Notes: generated from the letters alone by a model not told the origin. Shown: positions 1 to 6,352, counted from the stretch's first letter. The stretch is DNA of 6,448 nt from Alistipes sp. (GCA_017501025.1 JAFVXS010000066.1:1-6448); one strand, 5' to 3'. Translations and numbers: made by a program.

Positions 1-699
1 GTCCATTATGTCGAGAATGTTACCACCTCGTCGAATTATGAGGAGATTATCTTTTATGTTCCGGCTACGCTTTTGCAGGATATTGTGATGGCGTTGGCTG
101 AATCGGGTGAGGTGCAGACCGATATTTCGCATCGTTGTCCGCGATGTCGTGGTCAAAATGTTGTTGTCTCTTCGCAGCGGGAGTCGGTACTCGAAAGCTT
201 TTTTGGAGTTGTGAATCACTCCATCCAGCGTGGCGATATATCTACAAACTACGTTGTGCGTAATATTCGCATTGCCGAGTTGGTCTATTTTATACTATCC
301 AATCAGGATGAGTGTCTGCGTTCGGTACTGCTGCGTAGTTGCGATATCGAGTATATACAATTTATGAGGGTGGTCTATGATAACCTCTTTAACGATGTCT
401 CGATTGAGACGCTGGCAAGGGCAACCAATCGCTCGGTAACATCGTTCAAAAAGGATTTTCAACGCTACTTCAATATGCCGCCCCATCGTTGGTATATCGA
501 GCAGCGATTGATTAGAGCAAAGATTTTGTTGCTGTCGAGCGAGATGACTATATCGGAGATAGGTATAATGTGTTCGTTTACGAATATCTCGCACTTTATC
601 AAACTATTCAAACAGCAATTTGACGTTACACCCGCTGCTATGCGTAAGATAAACCGCTCGGAACAGGATAAGTCGGGATGTGAAGCGTTTTCGGAGTGA
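1..699 (+). CDS. AraC/ExsA-like transcriptional regulator (5' end missing)
   Basis: The frame is open from base 1 to the TGA at 697-699, giving 232 visible residues; the true start lies outside the window. A TTG at 73 would be an internal start and is not needed. Residues about 121-216 form an AraC/XylS DNA-binding domain with two helix-turn-helix units: the first around IETLARATNRSVTSFKKDF, the second around ISEIGIMCSFTNISHFIKLF, followed by the usual F-x-x-TPAAMRK ending. The preceding part (YVPATLLQDIV, a helical stretch, then ELVYFILSN) resembles the N-terminal domain of ExsA-type regulators rather than a sugar-binding arabinose cupin, so I infer ligand- or protein-controlled activation. 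A CPRC pair sits at visible residues 46-49, which I do not recognise as typical. The targets are unknown; the gene converges with gdhA and shares its terminator. The DNA-binding family is near certain; the ExsA-like subtype is likely. Confidence 0.9.
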   Translation, partial: VHYVENVTTSSNYEEIIFYVPATLLQDIVMALAESGEVQTDISHRCPRCRGQNVVVSSQRESVLESFFGVVNHSIQRGDISTNYVVRNIRIAELVYFILSNQDECLRSVLLRSCDIEYIQFMRVVYDNLFNDVSIETLARATNRSVTSFKKDFQRYFNMPPHRWYIEQRLIRAKILLLSSEMTISEIGIMCSFTNISHFIKLFKQQFDVTPAAMRKINRSEQDKSGCEAFSE

Positions 700-705
700 G
701 TGCAT

Positions 706-755
706 AAAAAAAGTTAGTACGGCTGTCATCTATGGTGGCAGCCGTACTATTTTTA
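706..755. terminator. Bidirectional intrinsic terminator between the AraC gene and gdhA
   Basis: An inverted repeat spans 716-748. The outer ten pairs are perfect (AGTACGGCTG with CAGCCGTACT). They continue inward through five more pairs, two of them G-T, to a TAT loop at 731-733. On the plus strand the stem is followed by ATTTTTAT. On the minus strand it is followed, after a few bases, by the T-run complementary to the A-run at 706-712. It lies 16 bases past the regulator stop and 21 bases past the gdhA stop, so it can end both convergent transcripts. Confidence 0.9.
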
Positions 756-769
756 TCGTCGATTTATGG

Positions 770-2110
770 CTATACGATACCCTGTTCGAGCATTGCCTGT
801 GCAACCTTCATAAAGCCTGCAATATTGGCACCTTTGACGTAGTTGATATAACCATCCTCCTGTTTGCCATACTTGACGCAAGCCTCGTGAATGCTGTGCA
901 TAATATAGTGCAACTTCTCATCCACTTCGGCAGCCGACCACGATATATGCATTGCGTTTTGGGTCATCTCCAAGCCCGATGTGGCAACACCGCCGGCATT
1001 TACGGCCTTACCGGGAGCAAAGAGTATTCCGGCACCTTGCAGTGTAGCGATAGCCTCCGGAGTGCAACCCATATTCGACACCTCGGCAACACACCAAGTG
1101 CCGTTTGCGAGCAACTCTTTTGCATCCTCTTCGCCAAGCTCGTTCTGGAAGGCACAAGGCAGTGCGATATCACACTTAATACTCCACGCCTTCTTGCCCG
1201 GAATAAATGTTGCATCGTCGAAACGCTCTGCAAATGGAGCGACAATATTCTGATTCGATGCACGCAATGTCAGCATATACGCAATCTTCTCGTCGTTCAT
1301 ACCATTAGGGTTGTGTATAACACCGTCGGGACCCGATATGGCAATGACTTTTGCACCGAGTTCGGTTGCCTTTTTGGCAGCACCCCAAGCAACATTTCCA
1401 AAGCCCGAGATTGCTACCGTTGAGCCTTTGAGCGAACGACCTGCACGATCCAACATATGTTGTACGAAGTACAACGCTCCGTAACCTGTCGCCTCGGGAC
1501 GTATCAGTGAGCCGCCCCAAGTCATACCCTTGCCTGTCAATACGCCTGTGTTGTATTCACGAGCCAACTTCTTATACATTCCATAGAGGTAACCTATCTC
1601 GCGGCCTCCTACGCCTACGTCGCCGGCTGGAACGTCGGTGTCAGGACCGATATTGTTCCACAATTCGAGCATAAAGGCTTGACAGAAACGCATAATTTCG
1701 GCATCGGATTTACCAACAGGGTCGAAGTCCGAGCCGCCCTTTGCACCACCCATAGGCAGTGTTGTCAGGGCATTCTTGAAAGTCTGCTCGAAACCTAGGA
1801 ATTTCAGCATCGATGTATTTACCGCCTTGTGGAAGCGGATGCCACCCTTGTAAGGGCCAATTGCACTGTTGAACTGAATACGATAGTCCAGATTTGTGCG
1901 GATTTCGCCTCTGTCATCGACCCACGTAACACGGAATGTGATAATGCGGTCGGGTTCAACCATTCGCTCGATAATCTTTGCCTTCTCAAATTCGGGATGC
2001 AGGTTGTAGGTCTCTTCGATCGATTCGAGAACCTCTCTTACTGCTTGCAGGTACTCGCTTTCGCCAGGGTGGCGACGTTCGAGTTCCGCCATCAAAGTTG
2101 TAACGTTCAT
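770..2110 (-). CDS. gdhA: Glutamate dehydrogenase, hexameric type
   Basis: This cytoplasmic enzyme interconverts glutamate and 2-oxoglutarate plus ammonium. The 446-residue length is normal for the roughly 450-residue hexameric (class I) family. Residues 80-130 carry the glutamate-binding and catalytic block, with K88 (GPYKGG), K112 (QTFKNAL), K124 (MGGAKGG) and D164 (PAGDVG). The Rossmann nucleotide-binding motif GFGNVA is at 236-241, and NAGGVATSGLE, with S378, lines the substrate pocket. The ATG start at 2110 gives a standard N-terminus (MNVTTLMAELERRHPGE). Cofactor-selecting residues are F237, P261 and D262, matching the NAD-dependent Clostridium symbiosum enzyme rather than the Ser/Ser/Lys of NADP enzymes. 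An automatic 'NADP-specific' label should therefore be treated with caution. The gene appears monocistronic, with an AT-rich upstream region and its own terminator. Family assignment is very secure; cofactor preference is inferred. Confidence 0.97.
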   Translation of the reverse strand: MNVTTLMAELERRHPGESEYLQAVREVLESIEETYNLHPEFEKAKIIERMVEPDRIITFRVTWVDDRGEIRTNLDYRIQFNSAIGPYKGGIRFHKAVNTSMLKFLGFEQTFKNALTTLPMGGAKGGSDFDPVGKSDAEIMRFCQAFMLELWNNIGPDTDVPAGDVGVGGREIGYLYGMYKKLAREYNTGVLTGKGMTWGGSLIRPEATGYGALYFVQHMLDRAGRSLKGSTVAISGFGNVAWGAAKKATELGAKVIAISGPDGVIHNPNGMNDEKIAYMLTLRASNQNIVAPFAERFDDATFIPGKKAWSIKCDIALPCAFQNELGEEDAKELLANGTWCVAEVSNMGCTPEAIATLQGAGILFAPGKAVNAGGVATSGLEMTQNAMHISWSAAEVDEKLHYIMHSIHEACVKYGKQEDGYINYVKGANIAGFMKVAQAMLEQGIV

Positions 2111-2163
2111 ACTATATTTGGTTTTAAGGTTATTCTATACCTTTGTAAATAATCATCCAACTA

Positions 2164-2171
2164 CAAATATA
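2164..2171 (-). promoter_or_regulatory. Candidate -7 promoter box for gdhA
   Basis: On the minus strand these bases read TATATTTG, an exact match to the Bacteroidota -7 consensus TAnnTTTG. Transcription would begin near 2159, leaving a leader of about 49 bases before the ATG at 2110. No convincing TTTG is found at the usual -33 distance; the nearest upstream TTG is too far away. The region is very AT-rich, so a chance match is possible. Confidence 0.4.
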
Positions 2172-2198
2172 ATAAAATTTTGATTAAAAAATCATAGT

Positions 2199-2218
2199 AT
2201 TACAATAACTTTTGTAAT
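2199..2218. promoter_or_regulatory. Inverted repeat upstream of gdhA, possible operator
   Basis: ATTACAA at 2199-2205 and TTGTAAT at 2212-2218 form a perfect 7-base inverted repeat around a 6-base centre. It lies about 40-60 bases upstream of the predicted gdhA start of transcription, a suitable place for an activator. A shorter palindrome, TGATT-AAAA-AATCA, is at 2181-2194, overlapping the -33 region. In such AT-rich DNA either could arise by chance, and no known regulator motif is recognised. Confidence 0.25.
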
Positions 2219-2290
2219 AATTCAACTATTATACCTCAATATTCAGTTAAATTTTTCAACTTTCTCTGTTTTTATTTGCTCTCTTATCTC

Positions 2291-2324
2291 AATAAAAATC
2301 GGCTCTGCCGAAAAGCAGAGCCGA
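2291..2324 (-). terminator. Intrinsic terminator of the TIR-protein gene
   Basis: CGGCTCTGC at 2300-2308 pairs perfectly with GCAGAGCCG at 2315-2323 around a 6-base loop, and T2299 with A2324 adds a tenth pair. Read on the minus strand, the stem is followed by ATTTTTATT, a good T-tract. It starts 29 bases past the TIR gene's stop codon. On the plus strand the stem is followed by A's, so it should act only on minus-strand transcripts. It shields gdhA from read-through. An alternative role is discussed in the findings. Confidence 0.85.
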
Positions 2325-2352
2325 AAAAGCCTAAACGTCCAAAGCCGAAAAA
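2319..2352. repeat. Short direct repeat AGCCGAAAAA, two copies
   Basis: AGCCGAAAAA occurs at 2319-2328 and again at 2343-2352, 24 bases apart, between the TIR stop codon and its terminator hairpin. The first copy uses the right arm of the hairpin. The second ends immediately next to the stop codon. It may be a remnant of a local duplication or chance similarity; no function can be given. Confidence 0.5.
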
Positions 2353-3747
2353 TTAAAAAGCAGATACGGCACGCACATAGTAGTTGGAGTTCTTATAGCT
2401 GCTGTGGGTGTCGCCATTGTACATATAGACACCACACGCAGAGTCCTTCCACTCCTTCAAACGTACATTGAACCCAATATTTCTCTTGCTCTCTGTCGAA
2501 GACCAATAGTCACAAAACTCATCTCCTCTGTCAAAAAGCTTTATACCTTCTTTTGCTTGCAATGTGCGATTCACAGCATTTCGAATCGTATCATTCAGTG
2601 TAAATAGTTTCAACTCTTCGATGGCGGGCAGATACCATCCCTCGCCTTGGTCTGCACACCACTTGAAAGCAGGATATTTATCGCTCCAACCGTTGATTTG
2701 TTGAATTTTACGCTGGTTGTTCATACCCTCCTCTTCATCAAAAGCTTCTGTTTTACTTTGACCGGCGACAAACTCCTCTACCGAGCACCATCTAACTCGA
2801 ATCAGCGATTGTTCCAAACTCAAAATCTTACCGTGTTTCCCATCGGACGACACTTCAAATACAACTCCTTGTTTGATACCATCACAGTAGTAGTCGCCTA
2901 TGTTGTAAGTGGTTTTACAACGTGTCAAATTATCTTTGGAGACATTTTTAGAAGAGTTATCATTGACGTTTTTGTGTTCGATGTTCTCTTGTTCTGTCTC
3001 TTCCTGCACAAGGCTCTCGGTTTCAGCCTTCGTCGCTTCCGCTTCACGTTGTTGTTTTACCGCCAATAACTCGACGGTTAAGATATCTTCGTAATCGTTT
3101 TCGGGAACAGGGAAGAGTATCGACAGGCGGTCGGCATCGTTGTCGAGGCTGACAAACTCCAATTTGTGTTTGCCGTGCGTTAAACGAATCAATGTATCCT
3201 CTCCCTTCAAAGCCAAACCGATCTCTTTGCCAAACCGAAATATGCGGCAATCCAAATCACTCTCTACGTGAATCAAAGCACCTGTGCCGCTTGGGGATGC
3301 AACGGGGGGCTGGTCGGGTGCAGAGATTTGAGGATTTTGTATAGGCAGATAATCTATAACCGATGCGTAGTCTCCATAGGGGAAAAATTGTACACTCCGC
3401 AAGGCGATAGGCAAATCATCGATTTGCACGCCTTTGAGAATTGTAACGATGTTACCCGTCTTGCGTCCCGAGCGTTTCTCCTCTACAAAAGTACGCCACT
3501 CGCTTTTGACATAGGTGGAGTTTACATAGGCAGCATTGGATGTGAATACAATCATATGATCGACACTTTCCAATGCACTATCAATTATTTCTCCATAAAC
3601 ATCACGCCCCTTCTTGCGTAACTCCACATCGGCCATGAATACACGCAATCCCTGCTCTTCGAGGTATTCGTGGATGGCGATGGCTTCGGGATAATCTTCG
3701 CTTTTGCAGGAGATAAAAACATCGTATTTTATCTGATCGGTTTTCAT
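2353..3747 (-). CDS. TIR-domain protein with C-terminal DUF1566/lectin-like domain
   Basis: The protein has 464 residues and no signal peptide or membrane segment. Residues 7-135 are a TIR domain: YDVFISCKSED at the first strand, the BB-loop region around 43-51, MIVFTSNAAY, and STYVKSEW with E83 where many bacterial TIR enzymes have the catalytic glutamate of NAD hydrolysis. The segment EKRSGRKTGNIVTIL is typical of Bacteroidota TIR proteins. Residues about 157-228 (GKHKLEFVSLDND and following) look like a small beta-sandwich of PEGA type. Residues 229-275 are charged and coiled-coil-like. Residues 283-464 match the DUF1566/Lcl_C pattern: WYLPAIEELKLF (371-382), YWSSTE (414-419) and the VRAVSAF end. 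I infer an effector joined to a recognition domain, perhaps in immunity; NADase activity is not shown. It is a stand-alone gene with its own promoter region and terminator. Domains are secure at both ends, tentative in the middle. Confidence 0.88.
   Translation of the reverse strand: MKTDQIKYDVFISCKSEDYPEAIAIHEYLEEQGLRVFMADVELRKKGRDVYGEIIDSALESVDHMIVFTSNAAYVNSTYVKSEWRTFVEEKRSGRKTGNIVTILKGVQIDDLPIALRSVQFFPYGDYASVIDYLPIQNPQISAPDQPPVASPSGTGALIHVESDLDCRIFRFGKEIGLALKGEDTLIRLTHGKHKLEFVSLDNDADRLSILFPVPENDYEDILTVELLAVKQQREAEATKAETESLVQEETEQENIEHKNVNDNSSKNVSKDNLTRCKTTYNIGDYYCDGIKQGVVFEVSSDGKHGKILSLEQSLIRVRWCSVEEFVAGQSKTEAFDEEEGMNNQRKIQQINGWSDKYPAFKWCADQGEGWYLPAIEELKLFTLNDTIRNAVNRTLQAKEGIKLFDRGDEFCDYWSSTESKRNIGFNVRLKEWKDSACGVYMYNGDTHSSYKNSNYYVRAVSAF
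2380..2421 (-). other. Possible variable region of a diversity-generating retroelement target
   Basis: These 14 codons encode residues 443-456 of the TIR protein, just before the conserved YVRAVSAF end. Eleven end in C: TAC, GGC, GAC, ACC, CAC, AGC, AGC, AAC, TCC, AAC, TAC. Every one differs from AAC only at its two adenine positions, the pattern left when a template rich in AAC codons is copied by adenine mutagenesis. DUF1566/C-type-lectin folds are known hosts of such regions. No template repeat or reverse transcriptase is present in the window, and C-ending codons are not rare elsewhere in this gene, so the call is tentative. Confidence 0.25.
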
Positions 3748-3768
3748 CGGGTTGGTAGTTTTGTAGTG

Positions 3769-3776
3769 TAAAGATA
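3769..3776 (-). promoter_or_regulatory. Candidate -7 promoter box for the TIR gene
   Basis: The minus strand reads TATCTTTA, matching TAnnTTTG at five of six specified positions. Transcription would begin near 3764, about 17 bases before the ATG at 3747. No good -33 TTTG is found at normal spacing. The 171-base gap to the response-regulator stop at 3919 leaves room for an independent promoter. Confidence 0.35.
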
Positions 3777-3881
3777 GTAAAAAAAGGATTAATATATCAT
3801 TGTTTTACAACAAATTCCACCTAACTACATAAGATTACCGATTTTCGAACTCTCTGAATTTGCAAAATTAAAATTTTAACA

Positions 3882-3900
3882 GACAAGTTTTTAGATTGTC
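3882..3900 (-). terminator. Weak candidate terminator after the response regulator
   Basis: GACAA at 3882-3886 pairs with TTGTC at 3896-3900 around a 9-base loop, beginning 18 bases past the stop codon of the regulator gene. Read on the minus strand it is followed by TGTTAAAATTTTAATTTT. The stem is short and the T-tract interrupted, so termination may be partial and some read-through into the TIR gene is possible. Confidence 0.25.
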
Positions 3901-3918
3901 AGCTCTGATTGTGATGCC

Positions 3919-4563
3919 TTAAATCTCCACAAAGTGGTTTTTGATGGCATAGACCACAAGGCTTGCGGTATTTTTGCAGCCGGTCTTTTCGAGCAGATTG
4001 GCACGGTGGGCATCCACGGTACGTTTCGAGATGAAGAGTTCATCGGCAATCTCTTGCGTCGATAATCCCCGACACACGCCCAACAGAATGTCGATTTCGC
4101 GTTCCGAGAGGTTGTCGGGTTGCTCTGTGGCAGTGCGATGCAGACTCTTCGGTAGTGACGACAGCACCTCCTGACAGAAGTACTCCTCGCCACGAGAAAC
4201 CGATTCGATAGCCTCGAAGACGCTCTCAATGTCAGAATCTTTCAGTAGAAAACCCTTTGCTCCGGCATTGACCATCTGCAAGTAGTACTGCTCCTCGCCA
4301 AACATCGTCAGCGAGATGATTTTCAACTCCGGGCGTCGCATCAGTGCCAACTGTGTAGCGTGGTCTCCATTCATCGTTGGCATCGAGATATCCATAAAAA
4401 CCACCTCGGCATCAACGTTCTCGATGTCGGCAATAAACTCGCTGCCATCGCTGTACTCGGCCGTAACTACGCAGTTGCGACGACCATCGATAAGCCCTTT
4501 TAAGCCGTTGCGAAAGAGTGCGTGGTCATCGACAATAGCGATTTTTATTGTTCTCTCATCCAT
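3919..4563 (-). CDS. NarL/LuxR-family response regulator
   Basis: A cytoplasmic DNA-binding response regulator of 214 residues, the usual length for the NarL family. The receiver domain spans residues about 5-122, with the acidic pair D12/D13, the phosphate-accepting D58 (VVFMDISMP), the switch threonine T86 and K108 (GFLLKDS). The LuxR-type helix-turn-helix covers about 148-212, with LSEREIDILLGVCRGLSTQEIADELFIS in two parts and the recognition helix KRTVDAHRANLLEK. The frame stays open upstream into the kinase gene, but the ATG at 4563 is the right start: the receiver begins at once (MDERTIKIAIVDDH) and the 65 upstream residues resemble no receiver. It follows the kinase gene with a 17-base gap, so the two form a cognate pair. 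Target genes are unknown; autoregulation is possible but not visible. Confidence 0.95.
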   Translation of the reverse strand: MDERTIKIAIVDDHALFRNGLKGLIDGRRNCVVTAEYSDGSEFIADIENVDAEVVFMDISMPTMNGDHATQLALMRRPELKIISLTMFGEEQYYLQMVNAGAKGFLLKDSDIESVFEAIESVSRGEEYFCQEVLSSLPKSLHRTATEQPDNLSEREIDILLGVCRGLSTQEIADELFISKRTVDAHRANLLEKTGCKNTASLVVYAIKNHFVEI

Positions 4564-4580
4564 TGATATTGTGTGTTGAA

Positions 4581-5555
4581 TTATAGTTTGATATGTCGCT
4601 CCGAATTTTCGGTGGCGGTTGATATGGTGGCAGTTGCCGTCATACCCTCGCCTCGATGGCTCTTGATTTCGAACTCCCCGCTCAACGAGTTGATGCGTGA
4701 TGCGATATTGGATAGTCCCATACCGTAATAAGCCATCGCCTTTGGGTCGAAACCACAACCGTTGTCGCTGTATCGCAAGTGCAAGGTGTGGTTGATGTGT
4801 TGCAAATCGACCTTGATGGTGCTACAACCGGAGTGTTTCAGCGAGTTGTTGATAAGTTCGCATATTACACGATAGATAATAACCTCGATATCGCCATCGA
4901 AACGCTCTGCTCGAAGATTGGTGTTAAACTTGATATCGATATTGAATAGTGCTGCCGAACGTGTTGTGAAGTTCTGAATACCTTGTGCCAATCCGAAGTC
5001 GATTAAGACCTGTGGTGATAGGTTGTTTGAAATTTCACGTACCGAACGTATAGCCTCCTCGATAACGTGGCGGGTATTTCGCAAAATTTCGTACTGCTCA
5101 TCGCTCAAACCTTCGTGTGGCAGGGCAGAAAGGGTCATCTTTGCAGATGAGAGCAGCGGCCCCAAACCGTCGTGCATCTCTTTGGCGAAGTTTTGTCGGG
5201 TACGCTCCTCGGTACGCAGTACGGCTGTCATAATTCGCTTGTTGAAGAGCAGTCGCTGTCGCTCCATACGGTCGATGTAATTGACCAAGCGGAATGCGAA
5301 TATGACGGCAATAGGGATGCAGACCGAAATTATCAGACCGAGTGCAACAAAGAGGAAGAACGAAATCTCGTAGCCGTCGATGACAAGGAGTTGGCAGATG
5401 CGTTCGGCACACAAAATAACAAATCCGACGATACACAAAATCCAAATGGCATTGTACTTTGTGCGTCGAATAAGTCGGATTGCATATATTGTTGCCAACA
5501 CTTGCAGCCCGATTGCGATGCATAGCAGCACCTTATAGAGAATAGCACTCTCCAT
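4581..5555 (-). CDS. Sensor histidine kinase, HisKA_3 (NarL-partner) type
   Basis: A membrane histidine kinase of 324 residues that should phosphorylate the regulator encoded just downstream. Residues about 5-28, 36-57 and 64-89 are three hydrophobic membrane segments with very short loops, so there is no sizeable extracellular sensor domain. A charged helical linker (about 92-120) leads to the HisKA_3 dimerisation domain with the phosphorylated H128 in FAKEMHDGLGP. The HATPase domain follows: N-box ELINNSLKHS (233-242), DNGCGFD (264-270) and the glycine-rich GMGLSNI (278-284). The ATG at 5555 lies 9 bases beyond the surE stop, pointing to co-transcription with surE. All catalytic motifs are intact. 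With no external domain, the stimulus is probably sensed within the membrane or through another protein; this is inference. Confidence 0.93.
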   Translation of the reverse strand: MESAILYKVLLCIAIGLQVLATIYAIRLIRRTKYNAIWILCIVGFVILCAERICQLLVIDGYEISFFLFVALGLIISVCIPIAVIFAFRLVNYIDRMERQRLLFNKRIMTAVLRTEERTRQNFAKEMHDGLGPLLSSAKMTLSALPHEGLSDEQYEILRNTRHVIEEAIRSVREISNNLSPQVLIDFGLAQGIQNFTTRSAALFNIDIKFNTNLRAERFDGDIEVIIYRVICELINNSLKHSGCSTIKVDLQHINHTLHLRYSDNGCGFDPKAMAYYGMGLSNIASRINSLSGEFEIKSHRGEGMTATATISTATENSERHIKL

Positions 5556-5564
5556 TGTTGGTTA

Positions 5565-6338
5565 TTACAGTTTGCGTAACTTTTCGAGTTGATTATATGC
5601 GGTCATATCAACCTGTACGGGTACCACTGCAACGTACCCCGCAGCCAAAGCCCACTCATCGCTATCTTCGGCTTCGGGTTCGTGGTTGTCGAACGCTCCG
5701 TTCATCCAATAATATACTCTGCCGTGTGGATCTTCGCGACGGAAGAAATCTTCGTGCCAATAACCTCGTGTTTGGCGGCAATATTTTACTCCGCGAATCT
5801 CCTCCTTCGGAAGGGTAGGGATATTGACATTCAGACAGAGCGGTTTATCGAGAGTGTCGATATTTTTGAGTACCGTATCGACAATCTGCGTACCATACTC
5901 TATTGCAGCCTCGAAATCGGCATCGGCATCGTGGTCCAAAATCGACAGGCCGATTGATGGGATATCGTAGAATGATGACTCGATAGCAGCACCCATAGTA
6001 CCCGAATAGAGTACATTTACAGCGGCATTTGAGCCGTGATTTATGCCAGAAATCGTGAGGTCAATATGCTGGTCGCGGAAGAAGTGGTCGAATGCAAATT
6101 TGACGCAATCAACCGGCGTTCCCGAGAGTGAATAGATGGTTACCCGCTCTGTTTCGCTGATTTTTTTCAGGTATAGTGGCGAAAAGAGTGTTATCGCCTG
6201 ACTCTTTCCGCTCTGTGGCTGTTCGGGTGCAACTGCAATTACGCGACCGAATCGGCTGGCAACCTCTATGGCTGCCGCAAAACCCTTTGATGCATATCCA
6301 TCATCATTGGTTACAAAAATTGTTCTCTCTGGTTTCAT
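5565..6338 (-). CDS. surE: 5'/3'-nucleotidase SurE
   Basis: SurE is a metal-dependent phosphatase that removes phosphate from nucleoside 5'- and 3'-monophosphates, and in some species from short polyphosphate. The 257 residues fit the family. Metal and active-site motifs are intact: TNDDG with D12/D13, S43 in PQSGKS, and N100 in SGINHGSN, plus YSGTMGAA (111-118) and LSGTPVDCVKFA (71-82). The C-terminal part (VKYCRQTRGYW onward) is the variable dimer region. I chose the ATG at 6338. A TTG three codons upstream at 6347 is also in frame, but it overlaps a perfect promoter box and so is unlikely to be translated. It is the first gene of a probable operon with the two-component pair. In other genomes surE often neighbours lipid or cell-envelope genes; here its downstream partner is a sensor kinase, and the functional link is unknown. 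Confidence 0.96.
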   Translation of the reverse strand: MKPERTIFVTNDDGYASKGFAAAIEVASRFGRVIAVAPEQPQSGKSQAITLFSPLYLKKISETERVTIYSLSGTPVDCVKFAFDHFFRDQHIDLTISGINHGSNAAVNVLYSGTMGAAIESSFYDIPSIGLSILDHDADADFEAAIEYGTQIVDTVLKNIDTLDKPLCLNVNIPTLPKEEIRGVKYCRQTRGYWHEDFFRREDPHGRVYYWMNGAFDNHEPEAEDSDEWALAAGYVAVVPVQVDMTAYNQLEKLRKL

Positions 6339-6344
6339 ACAATA

Positions 6345-6352
6345 CAAATGTA
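6345..6352 (-). promoter_or_regulatory. -7 promoter box for surE and the two-component operon
   Basis: The minus strand reads TACATTTG, a perfect match to TAnnTTTG, ending six bases before the surE ATG at 6338. The usual geometry puts the transcription start at about 6340, giving a leader of about two bases, i.e. a nearly leaderless mRNA. No TTG is present at the normal -33 spacing. Confidence 0.5.

Noticed and set aside
73..75. TTG as the start of the AraC-type regulator
   Set aside because: The frame is open to base 1 and upstream residues (such as EEIIFYVPATLL) fit the ExsA-like N-terminal domain, so the gene is truncated by the window edge.
680..1423. Plus-strand open frame of 247 codons
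   Set aside because: It lies almost wholly antisense to the well-supported gdhA gene and starts inside the AraC gene; its cysteine-rich, low-order product resembles no family. It is a shadow of the gdhA codon pattern.
2117..2145. Plus-strand promoter-like TTTG with TACCTTTG, pointing into the gdhA upstream region
   Set aside because: The spacing of 17 bases is shorter than the usual 19-21, no plus-strand gene follows, and the T/A-rich stretch makes chance matches likely. An antisense RNA cannot be excluded but is unsupported.
2647..3621. Several plus-strand open frames opposite the TIR gene
   Set aside because: All are antisense to a gene with clear domains at both ends, and none shows a recognisable motif or promoter.
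4564..4758. 65-residue N-terminal extension of the response regulator
   Set aside because: It overlaps the kinase coding region in another frame, and the receiver domain begins exactly at the ATG at 4563.
6339..6347. TTG start three codons upstream for SurE
   Set aside because: It overlaps the TACATTTG promoter box, and SurE proteins normally begin a few residues before the TNDDG motif, as the ATG at 6338 gives.
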